NCBI RefSeq assembly: GCF_047948215.1
Contig: NC_134460.1
Coordinates: 126,431,324 to 126,495,323, forward strand
DNA from: Lycorma delicatula
Lineage: Eukaryota; Arthropoda; Insecta; Hemiptera; Fulgoridae
Length of the DNA: 64,000 bases
Reading direction: 5' to 3'
The translations under genes were made by a program, and so were the position numbers. The notes beneath the pieces were generated by a model. The model saw only the letters and a list, made by a program, of their open reading frames with translations. It had not been told where the DNA came from and did not search any database. This document shows positions 36,079-48,451 of the stretch, piece by piece. Within the stretch, counting starts at the first letter, position 1. Every line of letters begins with the position of its first letter.

Positions 36079-37434
36079 GTAATTAACTTTAATTCTATAA
36101 CTTATCACTTAATTTGTTATTAATTTATTCTTTAATAATACAGTTCTCTTACGCCAGATATAGTTTTTGTTTCTTATAATTATGTTAAGTTTATGTAAAT
36201 ACAAAACTGTTATAAATCTAATTAATCCTGTCCAGTTATGTATGTACAAATTTAACCTCAACATTGTAAGATAGGTTACCTCACTTTAAAGTCCGATTTA
36301 AAATGTTATTATTTTAAATAATACTTATAATATGCAGTTAATTCATTGTTTATTTATTAATTTTTTATTCACTTAAATTAGTTAGTGTTTATTTTTATCT
36401 GTAATAAACTGTAACTTTGTAGTCTTATTATTAGAATTTGCATCTAGTAGATCGAATAATTCTTCAGTGTATGATGACGGATTGACTATTAAATTTTATT
36501 TTTCATCCGTTTCAGTACCGGTGATAAACAAGGTTGTTATTTTTTTTTTATTCTTCTAAGAAGGAAAAGAGCTAGCTGTTATCCTGTAACTGTTTACTTA
36601 CTCCACACCATCTATGTGTAGGCTTTGTATAGCAGGGCTGATAATGTTGCTATATTGAATCAAATTGATTTCAGACTAAAAAATTTCTTAATTTTAACCC
36701 ATGTAATTATGTATTATTATTATTGTTTATAATAAATAATATATTAATAATAAATATACTATATATAAATAACAAACACTTATTATTTTATAATAATAAA
36801 ATTTAAAATTTTAATGAATACTACTATTATAAAATCAGATCAAATTAAATAATTTTTATTCGTTAATACAGCTAATTAAGAATTTATAACAAAATATTGA
36901 TTTTATTACGCAAGATAGAATTTTTTGAAAATTGGTACGTATTTCTTTAACTTTGAAGTTCTGTTTACTTTATTTCATATTCACAGTTCTTCATCGATTT
37001 ATTAATCCGTTCCATTCAATCAAGAAAAAAACATGAAAACAGCTGAAAAAAAAAGTTTTTATTTATTTTTTCAATTAATCGTTTCTGTTTTATATTATTA
37101 CAGCTGATAAAAATTATTGTTATTTTATTATTAGGACTTGATATTATTTATTCGACTAAAATAAATTCTGTATTTAAGAATATATAACGTTTTTTAATAA
37201 TATATATAGTGGATGAAAAATGTAACGGGCTAATTTACATAAATTGATATTGATGATTTGTATAACTCTTGAGTAGACTACTTAGGCTCTATATCAGTAA
37301 ATACGATTTTAATGCAACCGAACCAATCTTCGCAAAAGTAAATTATGAAAATTATTTTTTTTAAATAAGTTTTTTCTTTTTTCTCTTCATTTCGTCGCGT
37401 AAGCTTGTATCTTATCCGTGAAATATAGGAATAT

Positions 37435-37500
37435 AGTGTTGTAACGCATGTAAAAGGACGTGTCTGACCGGAATTTGAACCCAGAACCTCCGGCCGAATA
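37435..37500 (-). mobile_element. SINE remnant (family T, tRNA-like T arm)
   Basis: On the minus strand CCGGAGGTTCTGGGTTCAAA followed by TTCCGGTCAGACACG matches the T-arm/B-box part of the SINE at 42641-42780. Nothing else of the element can be aligned. Confidence 0.5.
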
Positions 37501-37619
37501 AAAATCCGATGAATAAAATCTCTGATTTTTTCTTATAAGAATAATTGTAAAATTTTTTTAATCGACTTAAATAAAAAGAAATGATCAAGTCAACTCATAT
37601 TTTACTTTCTCGGCGAAAG

Positions 37620-38190
37620 GGTCTAACTAGTTTATCCCGAAAAAAAATATGTATTTATGTGCGTTTGTATGTATATCGCACTTCTTTTGGCCTTATATAT
37701 CAGGATTGATCTAACCGATTTTAATCAAATTTGGCTCAAATATTTCAATACATATAGGGCATTCATTGATCGTATTAATTTTTTCAAATGTTTTTAAGCG
37801 AGTGAGGGTATTTCACCCAATAACCAATTTCGATTATCTTCAGAAATATTTTAGAGAAAACTTTATTAAAATAAATTTGTTATCTACAGTCCATATATAA
37901 ATAATAAAAAAGATCTTTTATTCGTAAAATCATCGTCCACCTCTTAAAATTGAAATATGTTTTTTATCACTGTAAATATTTTTTTGAAAGTTTAAACTTC
38001 ATATTTCTAGCTATAAAAAAATTTTTTTTTGAAAATTTTTTTTGTAATTTTTGACTTTATTGAAGGGGATTTTAGGTTTAAAGAAAATTTTACTTAAAGA
38101 AAATTTTTTAAGCTTAAACTATCAATAAATATGTTTAAAAAAATTCTTAAAACTTATTCCCGCCTTTAAAAAATAAATATTCTTTGTCTC
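37620..38190 (+). repeat. Dispersed repeat R2, copy 1
   Basis: Shares ordered blocks with 41890-42490: TTTGGC...TTTCAGGATTGA-type start, CAAATTTGGCTCA, CCAATTTCGAT, a gAAAACTTTA block, TTTGTTATCTAC, and the AAGCTTAA...TTCCCRCCTTT end. Divergence is high. No protein is encoded. Confidence 0.6.
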
Positions 38191-38456
38191 ATTTTTTGGC
38201 TTTAACGTTTTTAACACTTACTATTAAAAATACCTTGCCATTTTTATCCCGTACGTTCAGGCTTTATTTTGTACGTAATGGACCGATTGTAATGATTTTT
38301 TTTGGAAATTTTGTAGAGCAAATTCTTTGGTGATTTCACTTTTTGTTTTTGATAGTTTAAATGGAAAATTTGTTAAAGGGTAAAATATATTATCTACGTA
38401 AACAGTTGGAAGATATATTTAATCATTGTTTGTCATCATTGTTTAGAACTGGAGCG

Positions 38457-38666
38457 TTATAGAGTAATGATACATACACTATTACTAGTATCCTCATTGC
38501 GGATTCGCCTGCTTATATAGTTATTTGCGTTTCCCGTCGCAGTCAATTTCAAATTTTTTTTTTTTTTGTCAAGTAACCGGTGGCAGGTGCAGCCAGTCGC
38601 GTCGCACATATAGTAACAGTAACAGTGGCTGTGTTGGTTGAGCCGCTGCGCTGTACACCGTCGCAA
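38457..38666. other. GC-richer patch, unrecognised
   Basis: Around 38570-38665 the sequence (GGTGGCAGGTGCAGCC, GTCGCGTCGCAC) is clearly less AT-rich than its surroundings and carries a 15-base T run on its left. Open frames here show no family. It could be the remnant of a GC-rich mobile element. Confidence 0.3.
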
Positions 38667-38667
38667 C

Positions 38668-39125
38668 CCTTAAAGAATCGAAATTCAAAAAACTCTAAAA
38701 TAGTTTTTAGATATTTATCTGAAGAATATTTACAGGCCCAAATCTACTGAATATCTTGTTTAGTATAGCCAGAAATGTGGAAAATTTGCAATTATTGTTC
38801 AAAATATTTTTTACCTTTCTTCACCCCTTTTAAGGTCGAATTTCAGAAAATCTAGAAATTAGCTTTTACATGCACACCAGAAATCAAGTTGATATCTTCA
38901 TTGTTACCGAGAGATTAAAAAAATAACCGGGTTTAATAAATAATTCGAAAATCCATTTTAACTCGGAATTTCAAAAAATCTTGAAATAGGTTTTCAGATA
39001 TTCACTTGAAATTACTCACCAAAACAAGTTGATATCTAACATTTGTTATTGAAAATTCAAAGAATAGTAAATTTCATTGTTACTCCATTTTAACCCTTTA
39101 AATTCGGAATTTAAAAAACCCTTTG
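38668..39125. repeat. Diverged tandem repeat, about four units
   Basis: A TCGAATTTCANAAAATCTNGA-like core starts near 38676, 38837, 38963 and 39102, and two units also share CAAGTTGATATCT. Unit spacing is irregular (about 125-165 bp). Confidence 0.5.
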
Positions 39126-41889
39126 TTAGTGTGAATTTACATCGTAAGAAGAATGTGTATACAAATCTTTATTAATCTATCTTCTGTAGATTTTGCCGGG
39201 CTTTGATTATAAATCACTCACGACATGTTATTATATATATATATATATCATTGTGACACTCGAATTCAAGTAAATTAATTAGTAAACTTAATATTAAAAC
39301 GAACAAAAAAAAAATCATATTTATTATCACATATAGGAGAGTCTTAGCTCATGCATGGTTAAATATTTCTTGTTGATTTTATTTATTTTTACCAACAAGT
39401 TTCTCTTCTTAAGGTTCTTGAAAACGGTTTTATTTAATAAGGACTGGGTTTTTTAGAGCTATCATATAAATCAATACAAAAAAAATTATATTAACAAAAA
39501 TAAATTCTAAAAAAATATAATAAAACTTACTTTAAAAAAAATCATTTTACTAAATTAAAAAAAAAATACTTCATGTCGACTTTAAAATTTCACTTTTTTA
39601 AGTTAGTCACAAATTTAAGGTTTTATTAAAGGTTGTTGTGGTTGCAATTTAAATATTTAATTTTACCTTCTAAAAATAAAATCTGTAATGATTTTTGAAG
39701 CCGGTTTTATTATTAATTTTTTATCCTCATTTATAATTTAGTACATGTAAACTTAATTTTACGCTTTAAATTATTTAATCTATATAATTTAAAATATTTC
39801 ACGTTTTAACTGGGAAGAATTTCATGGTTGTTATACCTTTCGGTTTTTTTTTTGTAGTTCAACCAACTACTGAATCCAACTACCAGGAATCCCAACTAAT
39901 GAATATTTTTATCTTCCGAATATTTTACCCAATATAACTAACGCCTATCTTATTGTATTATGAAAGAATTAGCTAGGAAAATATTTTCTCGGAAAATAGG
40001 TTTGCTATTTAACATTGCTTTAAGGTGCGAATTACTAAATATCTAATGAACTAATGTACTGGCAGGTTTAAGTTTCTATCTTTAAGGTCATATCAATCAT
40101 CAGTTAATTGTTTTCAAATATTGAAAGAGTTGCTATCTCCTTTCAGGAATCAATCCTTTACCTTTACAAATATCAGACCATTGTTATATTACGATTATTT
40201 TCTTCTCAAAGTCAGGCAAATTTTGCTGTCGTCGAAAAAATCACGTAATTCCTTGATTGTGAAATTAATACGTTATATACATATTTTTTGTTTATAATTC
40301 TACATTTTTATTAAAATTAAAATAGACATTGTTAAGTTTATGTGACGATATGATATGATACGTTTTTGTAATCTACCGTATTTTTTAAATAATGTAAAAT
40401 ATTTGGAAGCTCCTGATTATTATTTTTATTTACAAGCATTTAAGGTTTGTAAATAACGTAGAGTAAATCAGTAAAATTATTAAAAATGGAATTCCAATAA
40501 AACACTATAGATAGAATTTAAATGTTTTTATAATAATTTATTTAACTTATTTAAATTTAAATAAGTTTTTATATAGTTTTACGATTGAAAATTCGCGTGC
40601 TTCTTTACGTATTAGTGCTAATAAATCAAGGCCGTGAAATTTTATTTAGTCGGATTTGTAAGCCGGGATTTTATTTAATGTATTTGTGTGAAGAGTGAAT
40701 GCTGTCGTGTTTGTACTTATAAGAAGACTATATGGTATTTGTTTTTGTTAGCTTTGGCTTATACGTCTCGTGAAAGTAAGTATTATTTGTTAACTTTGAA
40801 CGGCATATGGTGACCTTAAAAACATATAATGACTTCTTCATTAAAATATGATTATACTTATGTAATTTAACTTATACAGTTAAAAATGCTTATTGAATTT
40901 ATTAATGTTTAATAAAAGATTAATTATTTTGTATAACCTCCGTATAAATTTATGTGTATATATATATAAGTATGGTAATCAGTTATATGACTACAGGCCA
41001 GTTTAAAGGCAGGAACTTTACTAATAAACTCTAAATATGGGATGTTAACATTCGAGTAGTAAATCTCCGCGCTTCTGTACGTGAATCACGCACGTCTAAA
41101 AAAAACAAAACAAAAAAAGAAACATCAGACATAATTATCAACTTGCAACATCAAAACATTAAAAATTAATATAAAAATCATTTTAATGTCATCCGGGAGG
41201 TGCATGGAAACCAGATGGCGTTATCATGTCATCTTGAATAACACGCGTTAAGTTGTAGATGTTTCGAGAAAAAAACTCTGATTTTGATGAATGAAAGACT
41301 ACGTAAAAATTTTGGCTGTTTCTCTAAACCTGATTTTGGCAGAAATTCAAAGTTTTATTTCAGAATTAACTAGAAATTTAAAAAATTATTTAATTTCGAA
41401 TTTTTAATAAAACAAAAATAAAATAATAAAATAAATAAATAATAAGAATATAATAAATAAATAAAATAAATTTTTCGGAAATATCCGGAAAAAAATTAAA
41501 ATAAAATTTTAAATTAACATTTTTTTTTTATATGACTTTAAAAATTAAAGCTCTAAAATTGAAAGAACGAATATTTTAATCAGATTATTTTAATTCTAAA
41601 ATAATATCGATATTATTAACGATGATTTTTATTTCCGTTGATATTCAATAGTTTTTCTTTTATCTTTACCGTTCTTCTAATGTTATAAATTTACATTTAT
41701 TTTAAAGGATGAGTCGGAATGAAAAAGTTGAAAAATATCTTCTTTAATCCAATTGTTGGTTTTTTTGCTTTCCATGTGAATATAGCTAGAATAATTAAAG
41801 GGAAATATGATGATCATGTAAAAATGAGATATCGGGTTTGTTTTGCAAATCTTTACGCTTCAGGGTCCAAATCCATTTAGACCAATATA
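39126..41889. other. AT-rich intronic stretch, nothing recognised
   Basis: Small AT microsatellites (39227-39248) and long A/T-rich tracts such as 41400-41475. No gene or classified repeat. Confidence 0.4.
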
Positions 41890-42490
41890 TATATATATAT
41901 ATGTGTCTGTGTGTTTGCGTGCGTGCGCGTGCGCTTTTGGCTTTTTATTTCAGGATTGACCGAATAGATTTTCTTCAAATTTGGCTCATTTATTTCTATA
42001 TATGGGACATTAACCATATTAATCTTTTCAAAATTCGTTCTGGTGGTGGGGAGATATCGCAAAAAGCCAATTTCGATTTTTTTCAGACGCACTTTAGAAA
42101 AAACTTTACGTTGGAAGATTTGTTATCTACGTTGCATAATATAGAAATACTTGAAAAAAACTTTTTCAAAAAATTAACTCCCTCTTAAAATTAAAATACA
42201 TGATTTTTGTTTTTTTTTTTCATTTATTTCCCATTGGTTTTAATGTTTAAAAAAAATTGGTATATACGTTACATAAATGGCTACCAAAAAATGTTTATAA
42301 TTTTCCAAATTTATAAACCTTAAACACAAAAAGGTTTTTTGAAAATTTTTATGTTCTTTGCACCTTATTTGTAGGTGGGGGTCAGTTTTAGAGAAAATTT
42401 TAGCAAATTTGTTTAAGCTTAACCTGTATATGAAAATTTCTAGAAAAACTTTTTTAAATTTATTTCCCACCTTTAGAAATATATTCTGTT
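41890..42490 (+). repeat. Dispersed repeat R2, copy 2
   Basis: Begins at a TA/TG/CG simple run (41884-41936) and carries the same ordered blocks as 37620-38190. It ends directly against repeat X copy b. The 116-codon frame over it is not supported as a gene because copy 1 does not keep it open. Confidence 0.6.
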
Positions 42491-42494
42491 TTTT

Positions 42495-43345
42495 ACTTCC
42501 TTGTACGAAGTAAAGGAAGTATTGTGTTCGCGAAAAATTTCGGTTTTCAGATTTCAACGGAAATATCCATTTTGTCCATCACAAAATCGATTTTGACCAG
42601 TTTCGGCGTGAGGTCTTTACGTTCGTATGTATTTCGCTTCTTTTTTTTTTTTTTTTTTTTGATTTTACCTCCGGGTCTGCAGTCAAGCAATTCATTCCGC
42701 AGAGGATGAGTTGAATGTTTTGTAGCGTGTGTGAAAATCCCATGCCTGACCGGGATTCGAACCCAGAACCTCCGGGTGAAATTTCCCATTACTCAAAAAC
42801 GATTAGCCGTAGGATGTTGAAATTTTGGATTTCGAACGTTGTAACATGTAGTTGTGCACCTCCGCTTTTGATTGCAATCGATTACACCAAAAGTGTTTAA
42901 AAAAGCCTAAAACCCAAAAAAAATTGGATTTTGGACTTTTTCTTAACTGCAGTAATAAGTCCTTATTGAGAGTTTTTGAACGACATATCATAAGTGGCAC
43001 TTATTTTCACTGGTTCCACTTATAGCCAAATAAAATTGTAATTAATGAAACGTTTGGATCTTACAAAGGGAAGGCACATCGGTTTGAATCCGACTTCATA
43101 TTCTTTTTTTAACTTTTTTTATTTATTTAAATATATTGATTTATTCGTATTAATAATTGTTCAAATTATTATACGATAATAATTGGATAAAAATAAGATA
43201 AATTACGATAAAAATTACAATAATTAATAATACGATAATACAAAAAAAAAAAAAAATGGAAAAATCTCAGACGTTATAAATGAAAAAAAATTTGATGTAC
43301 TTTTCATTTTAAAAATCGTGTAATTTAATAGGCGTGTAAGGAAGT
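42495..43345 (+). mobile_element. Repeat family X, copy b, with a SINE inserted
   Basis: ACTTCCTTGTAC at 42495 and GTAAGGAAGT ending at 43345 mark the ends. The interior matches the other X copies, with the B-box-like GGTTTGAATC at 43081-43090 followed by a T run. The SINE at 42641-42780 is inserted between GTATGTATTTCGC and CCATTACTCAAAAACG, where other copies read straight through. Confidence 0.85.
42641..42780 (-). mobile_element. tRNA-derived SINE (family T) with poly(A), minus strand
   Basis: On the minus strand the T arm GGGTTCGAATCCCGGTCAGG contains a perfect B box (plus 42752-42762). GCATGGGATTTTCACACACG, an element-specific body, and a 20-base poly(A) (plus-strand T run 42641-42660) follow. 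The A-box half is missing, so the copy is 5' truncated. Confidence 0.85.
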
Positions 43346-43967
43346 CATGTGCTGCCCATTTCAGTTGTTTTTTTTTTTGTTATTTTTCTGTTACTTTTAA
43401 TTTTTATTATACATTTTTTTTTACTTTGTTACCTTAAGGTCAATCAAAATTTAAGTAATTTTGGCTCCTATAATATACCCCGGTCCCAAAATAAGAAGAA
43501 GTAATATTTTTTATTGTTATGAAAGTTATAATTTATTTAAAAAATATTTTTAAACAATTCTTTTTTAAAATTTCTTTATTTTTTGTTAAGGATTACTCTT
43601 TATAAAAAAAAAAATTACTAAATTATCTCCAATAGTAAGGTAGCCCCCAAAATAAAATATTTTTTTAATTTTAAATTTGTAAATCTTGATGCTACAATTT
43701 TATTTTATTTTAAGTAAAAATTGTTAAAAAGAATTAATTTTTAATCTACAATTAAATCAAGCAGGTTTTTATGTTAAATAAAAATGATTTAGTCAAACTA
43801 TAATGTAATTTTAAAATTTGATTATTAAATCTTTCTCAATTAGAATAAAATTAATAAGTCAAAAGAAAGATAAATTCTTTGTACTGGCGATGACTTAACA
43901 AGATGTATATTTACTTAAACTTGTAGGAAGTAGGTTCGTTATTTATTTATTTTTACTTTCAATGAGC

Positions 43968-43998
<31 letters not shown>

Positions 43999-45064
43999 TT
44001 TGGTGGCATTAGTTCAAATGATCTTAGGAATCAAAAGAGTACTGACCTTCTTGAAATAAAAGTTCGTTACCAGTTCTCAGAGATTGCAAGTGTTAATGTT
44101 TGTTGGCCTATATACAATATCGCTGTTAATGAGCAGTACAGTACCTCGATAATTCTTTTAACACTTAATTTGTGTGAATAAACATGCTCACACTAACTCG
44201 AATGAAAAAAAAAGAAACAGTTTCTGTTTACCATCTGTAGACTTAACCAGGCGTACGTTATGTCTTAAGCCATCAACCTCCACAGTATTTACTGTATCTC
44301 AATACTTCTTTGTTCACTTGTCATTATTTATTTTCCATTAATGTTTACCACGCTTTAAATTGAAGAATTATTATATATGAATAAGTTACTAATAAATTCA
44401 TTAGTAAAGTTTTTAATTTGAATTTTTATCAGTTTATATGTGACCTTTTTTTAATTAAAATCGGCAGCTTTTTTAAAAAGAAACGCTGTTGTCAAGTTCA
44501 CTGACAGAAATTCAATGGAAATTCTGGGGAGGAGGTAATAAAATTATTGTGTTCCCAACAAATTCAAAACATTTCGTTTCTAATTGAAACATCGTAGTTC
44601 AATGCTAAGCTTATCGTTATTATTATTGAGAATATTAAGTTTATTTACTTTGCTTACACATATTTCGGTCTGTAATAAAGGTATTTATCTTGGAGCGCTT
44701 CAAAGAAGTCAGAACGAGTTTTTAGGACTCAAAAATTCGTCTACAATTCTTTATTTCATGGTGGTAAATAAAAATCATGAATAGTGCTATTTTTGAAGTT
44801 AAAAATTTCTTAAGTAAAATTCCATATTTATTCTTTCAAGTTCACAAAAAGATTTCACTTCTATCAAATCAGACTAATCCAAAAATATTTTTTTATGTCA
44901 TCTAATACTTTGACCTCAAAGTAAATATTTTATTATGTTTTCATTGTTATGTGAAATAATAAATCGATCAATCTAAAAAAAAAACAAAAAAAAAACTTAT
45001 GATCAGTTTGTTTAGAATAATTAAATTCCTTATATGAAAAAACACACATTGTTACTTTGTCACT
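43346..45064. other. AT-rich intronic stretch with a CG/TG run
   Basis: Nothing recognised apart from the alternating run at 43966-44000. The frames at 43984-44181 and 44584-44784 are unsupported. Confidence 0.4.
43966..44000. repeat. (CG)n(TG)n alternating tract
   Basis: About eight CG units run directly into about nine TG units. Alternating purine/pyrimidine tracts of this kind can adopt Z-DNA. Long CG runs are rare in AT-rich DNA. Confidence 0.95.
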
Positions 45065-46702
45065 AATTCATGCTAAAACAGGTAAGATTACCCCTGTAAT
45101 ACTCTTTAAGATGAAAGATGCTATGTCATCACTACCAGCTGGAGATTAAACTCTTAGCCTCCCAGTACATTGTAAATTTTATACTTCACTAGTAAAAGGA
45201 ATATCAATGGTTTTATCAGTAATGCGATGATCCTTAACGTGGTTTATTATGATCATTATCTGCAGGTTAATACCAAATAATTTCCAAATTCAGAATAAAC
45301 TTAAGTATGCCTCTTCAACAAATTAAGATACATTGATTAAGCCTATTATAATCCATAAACTCAAAAAGAGCTACAATCTCTTCTTTACATAATGGTAAAA
45401 GCCAGAGTTGAGGGAGCAATTATTTCAGGCACATTTAAGTCTCAGCATCATAATTGTTCATCCTGCTACATATTTAATTTAATTTATTGCACAGCTGTTT
45501 AAAGTAACCAGTAAGAATCTAAGATGAATATCAGGACTAAAATGATTACCAATTAAAAGTTTTTACCTTCTTTCTTTTGTACCTCAACCCAAACATATTC
45601 CACAATAAGGTTTAAATCATTCTTCCTAAACATTATCTTTTCTTGTTAACCATAATAAGGGTACCACTTCCATGAGTTTTGGCCATTTAAGTGCATTCCT
45701 GTCAGTCCTAAAAACCATCCAACTGTTAGGAAAGTAATTCACCATTAAAGTGGTATCATGAAAAAAAGTCTCGACAGTCATAAAGTCATGTTGAACTCCA
45801 GTAACTGGTGCAAAAATTTTAATTGATTTATTGTGAAGCCCTAATGTTTCGATAAAAAATATCAAATTCAATACAATACAATATTGGTTTTGGTCAACAA
45901 CCTTCTCTGATTAGAAGGCACTTCATATATTTGCCCTTCTTTCAGTACTTCATAAAATGGTAAGACCAAAAATCCCTAAGGTCAGCAACTTTCTCATATT
46001 CTTCCACTGTTACAGTGAATTAAAAGGAGCTGTAACCTTTTTTCTTAAGTTTTGAGGCTGGTATAAGCTATTTCGTTAACCTATCTTTAACTAGTCTTTC
46101 TATATCAGGAGAATGAGTAGTGTCTTTAAAACGCATTAAAATTGTATCTTCTTTCTAGGTTGGCAAAATTTAAATGATATCATACTTCTGCACATTAAAG
46201 AAATTTCTCATATTCAAAGCTCAGATTTCTACCAGTGCTTATGCAATTTCACCATTTTCTAATCATTGACAGGATTTTCCCTCTGGTATGCAGCAACACG
46301 CTGTAATAATTAGCAAATAGAACAGGAACTACCTTATTGACCTATTTCATTTTCACTCCAACATCTATAACTCCCGTCATCCTTTGTAACGCAAAGGATT
46401 TAAAACCACTGTCAAGAGCTTTCTTTCTTTTTCCTGTTTAGCCTCCGGTAACTACCGTTTAGATAATTCTTCAGAGGATGAATGAGGATGATATGTATGA
46501 GTGTAGTCTTGTACATTCTCAGAGCTTACTGAGATGTGTGGTTAATTGAAACCCAACCACCAAAGAACACCGGTATCCATGATCTAGTATTCAAATCCAT
46601 GTAAAACTAACTGGCTTTACTAGGACTTGAACGGTGTAACTCTCGACTTCCAAATCAGCTGATTTGGGAAGACGCGTTCACCACTAGACCAAGCCGGCGG
46701 CT
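45065..46702 (-). mobile_element. Inverted second copy of the SINE plus dead LINE block
   Basis: The reverse complement of this segment matches 4636-6283 almost base for base. Over about 250 bp of the ORF2 start I see only a two-base insertion and one substitution. It shares the frame-breaking changes of copy 1 and the SINE variant CAGTAAGCTCTGAG. It starts at the SINE 5' end (46702) and stops inside the RT after GCATGAATT (45065), where copy 1 continues. No poly(A) and no clear target repeat were found. Confidence 0.92.
46424..46702 (-). mobile_element. SINE (family S) at the 5' end of the duplicated block
   Basis: The minus-strand head is GCCGGCTTGGTCTAGTGGTG. The body is the same subtype as 4636-4929, but its first about 30 bases differ more from that copy than the body does. 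The target repeat seen on both sides of the first copy is present only on the 3' side here. Confidence 0.9.
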
Positions 46703-48040
46703 TAAAGGACACTACCCTGGGTTGTATAATACTTAACTGCAGGATCCGGCCCGGGGGAAAAGAAGAAAACAAACGTAATGATTTTGTAAATAGTAATATT
46801 ATTTAAACTCGTTTGAAATTTTACAAGGACCCAGAAAAATCAGTGTTATTTTAATAAATGTTCCCCACTAAGTTGTAATTGTTAATGAATTCGTATATAT
46901 TTAGTATTTATTATGAAGTGACCCTTTATTTTTTATTATATACATAACAGTTTTATACTTTTAGTCAAATATTTAATTATGTAAATGGTTTTCCTTCAGA
47001 AATAAAATTATAAAAATGAAAAAAATACAGGGTTGTTGGAACTTTTCCCAACGTATTCATAGTTGAATGACCTAAGGAAGGTAAAGAACCCTTTTAACAG
47101 CCAACTGTACGTTATAAAGCATACGTGCATACAATTTAAAATTAATTATTAATGTCTTGCTTGGAGCTTATAACACGTTTAAATTAAAATATATCGACTT
47201 ACAGTAATTTACACTCTAATTTATGTTGCAGTATCATCGTTTAAACGTACTACATTGCAATTATTTACCTATTATCTTTGTTCGTATGTTTTATTACCTG
47301 CAATAAAATTTTATTTCTGTATTTTCTTCTACGTTGTTGAGAAAGTTTATAAAAAGAATTTTATTTTATCGAAAAATTTAAAATTACACGTAAAAATCTT
47401 TCTTCTATTGGTACAAAAAATTGTAAATTTTATAGAATATATGATAGTATCAATTTACATGCATAGATTTATATAGTTTACTTATATAATAAAATAAACC
47501 TTAGTAATAATTTTTTACCAACTTTGAATTTGGTCAGAAAGAGTAATATTCTTATCATGTTTAATTATGTACGGAATTTACTTTTATCTTTGTGATTTTC
47601 TGTAACATACGACTGTTTTTCAGTAATTAATGAAACAAATTTATTGTATAAATTTGTTAGAAACAGTAGAAAATTATTGTATATTCAATAACTATGAAGC
47701 TAATTCTACTTCTCAACAAAATTCCGAGCAACATTTAGACACAGTGTCATCTTTCTGTGAGTTTTTTTTTATTCACTTTTGTGTTGTCAGGACCATTCTT
47801 GTATCGTATTCTTGATTTTTCCATTATTTCTGAATTCTGTATAACGTAAAACCTCTTTGAGAGGATGTAGCAAAAAAAATTCTGCTAGTGCGAAATAGGG
47901 ACTGTAAGATGAACTTCCCGATCCGACTTTTGAACAGTTTCCAGTACCTTTTAAACTTTATGGGGATAGGCGTATGTTTAGAGCTTAACAGAAGCTCAAA
48001 AGATTTATATTATTCAGAATTATGCATTCGGAAAAATAAC
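46703..48040. other. AT-rich intronic stretch, nothing recognised
   Basis: Several short chance frames (47255-47476, 47630-47815, 47888-48181); none resembles a family. Confidence 0.4.
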
Positions 48041-48451
48041 CAGGAAGTTTCATTCTTATTTTCGTTGGTTTTACTATACGAGTATTTTCTAACTGTCACA
48101 ATAGTACTCGCTGTTGATTGTGTGTTCATCTTCCGAATAATCGTCGAAAATTGTGTTTTTATAGTCCAAAAATATCGTTAGTAATACTTAACTGGCTGAC
48201 GCGTAGATTTTGAATTTTTTTGCCGGGCGAAAAAATACGGAAAATTACGGAAAAGAAACATCCGATTTCGCCCGGTAGAAAAAATTCAAAATCTATGCGT
48301 CAGCCAGGTAAGTATTATTAACGATATTTATGGACTATAAAAACACAATTTATTGCGATTATTCGGAAGATGAACATACAATCAACAGGGAGTACTATTG
48401 TGACAGCTGGAAAATATAGTAAAACCAACGAAAATAAGAATGAAACTTCCT
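48041..48451. repeat. Large hairpin with about 190-base arms
   Basis: The arm 48041-48232 (CAGGAAGTTTCATTCTTATT to TGCCGGGCGAAA) is complementary to 48266-48451, with a loop of about 33 bases. A few mismatches and small gaps occur near TTCGTTGG and the CGTCGAAAATT / CGCAATAAATT sites. The plus-strand frame 47888-48181 runs into this arm and is not a gene. Confidence 0.9.

Noticed and set aside
42752..42762. tRNA gene
   Set aside because: Only the T arm is present and it is followed by a SINE body and poly(A); no full cloverleaf. The same applies to the family S heads.
42803..43000. Similar minus-strand frames in X copies b and d (also 57219-57407)
   Set aside because: The similarity follows from the DNA repeat itself; the frames are broken in copies a and c and match no family.
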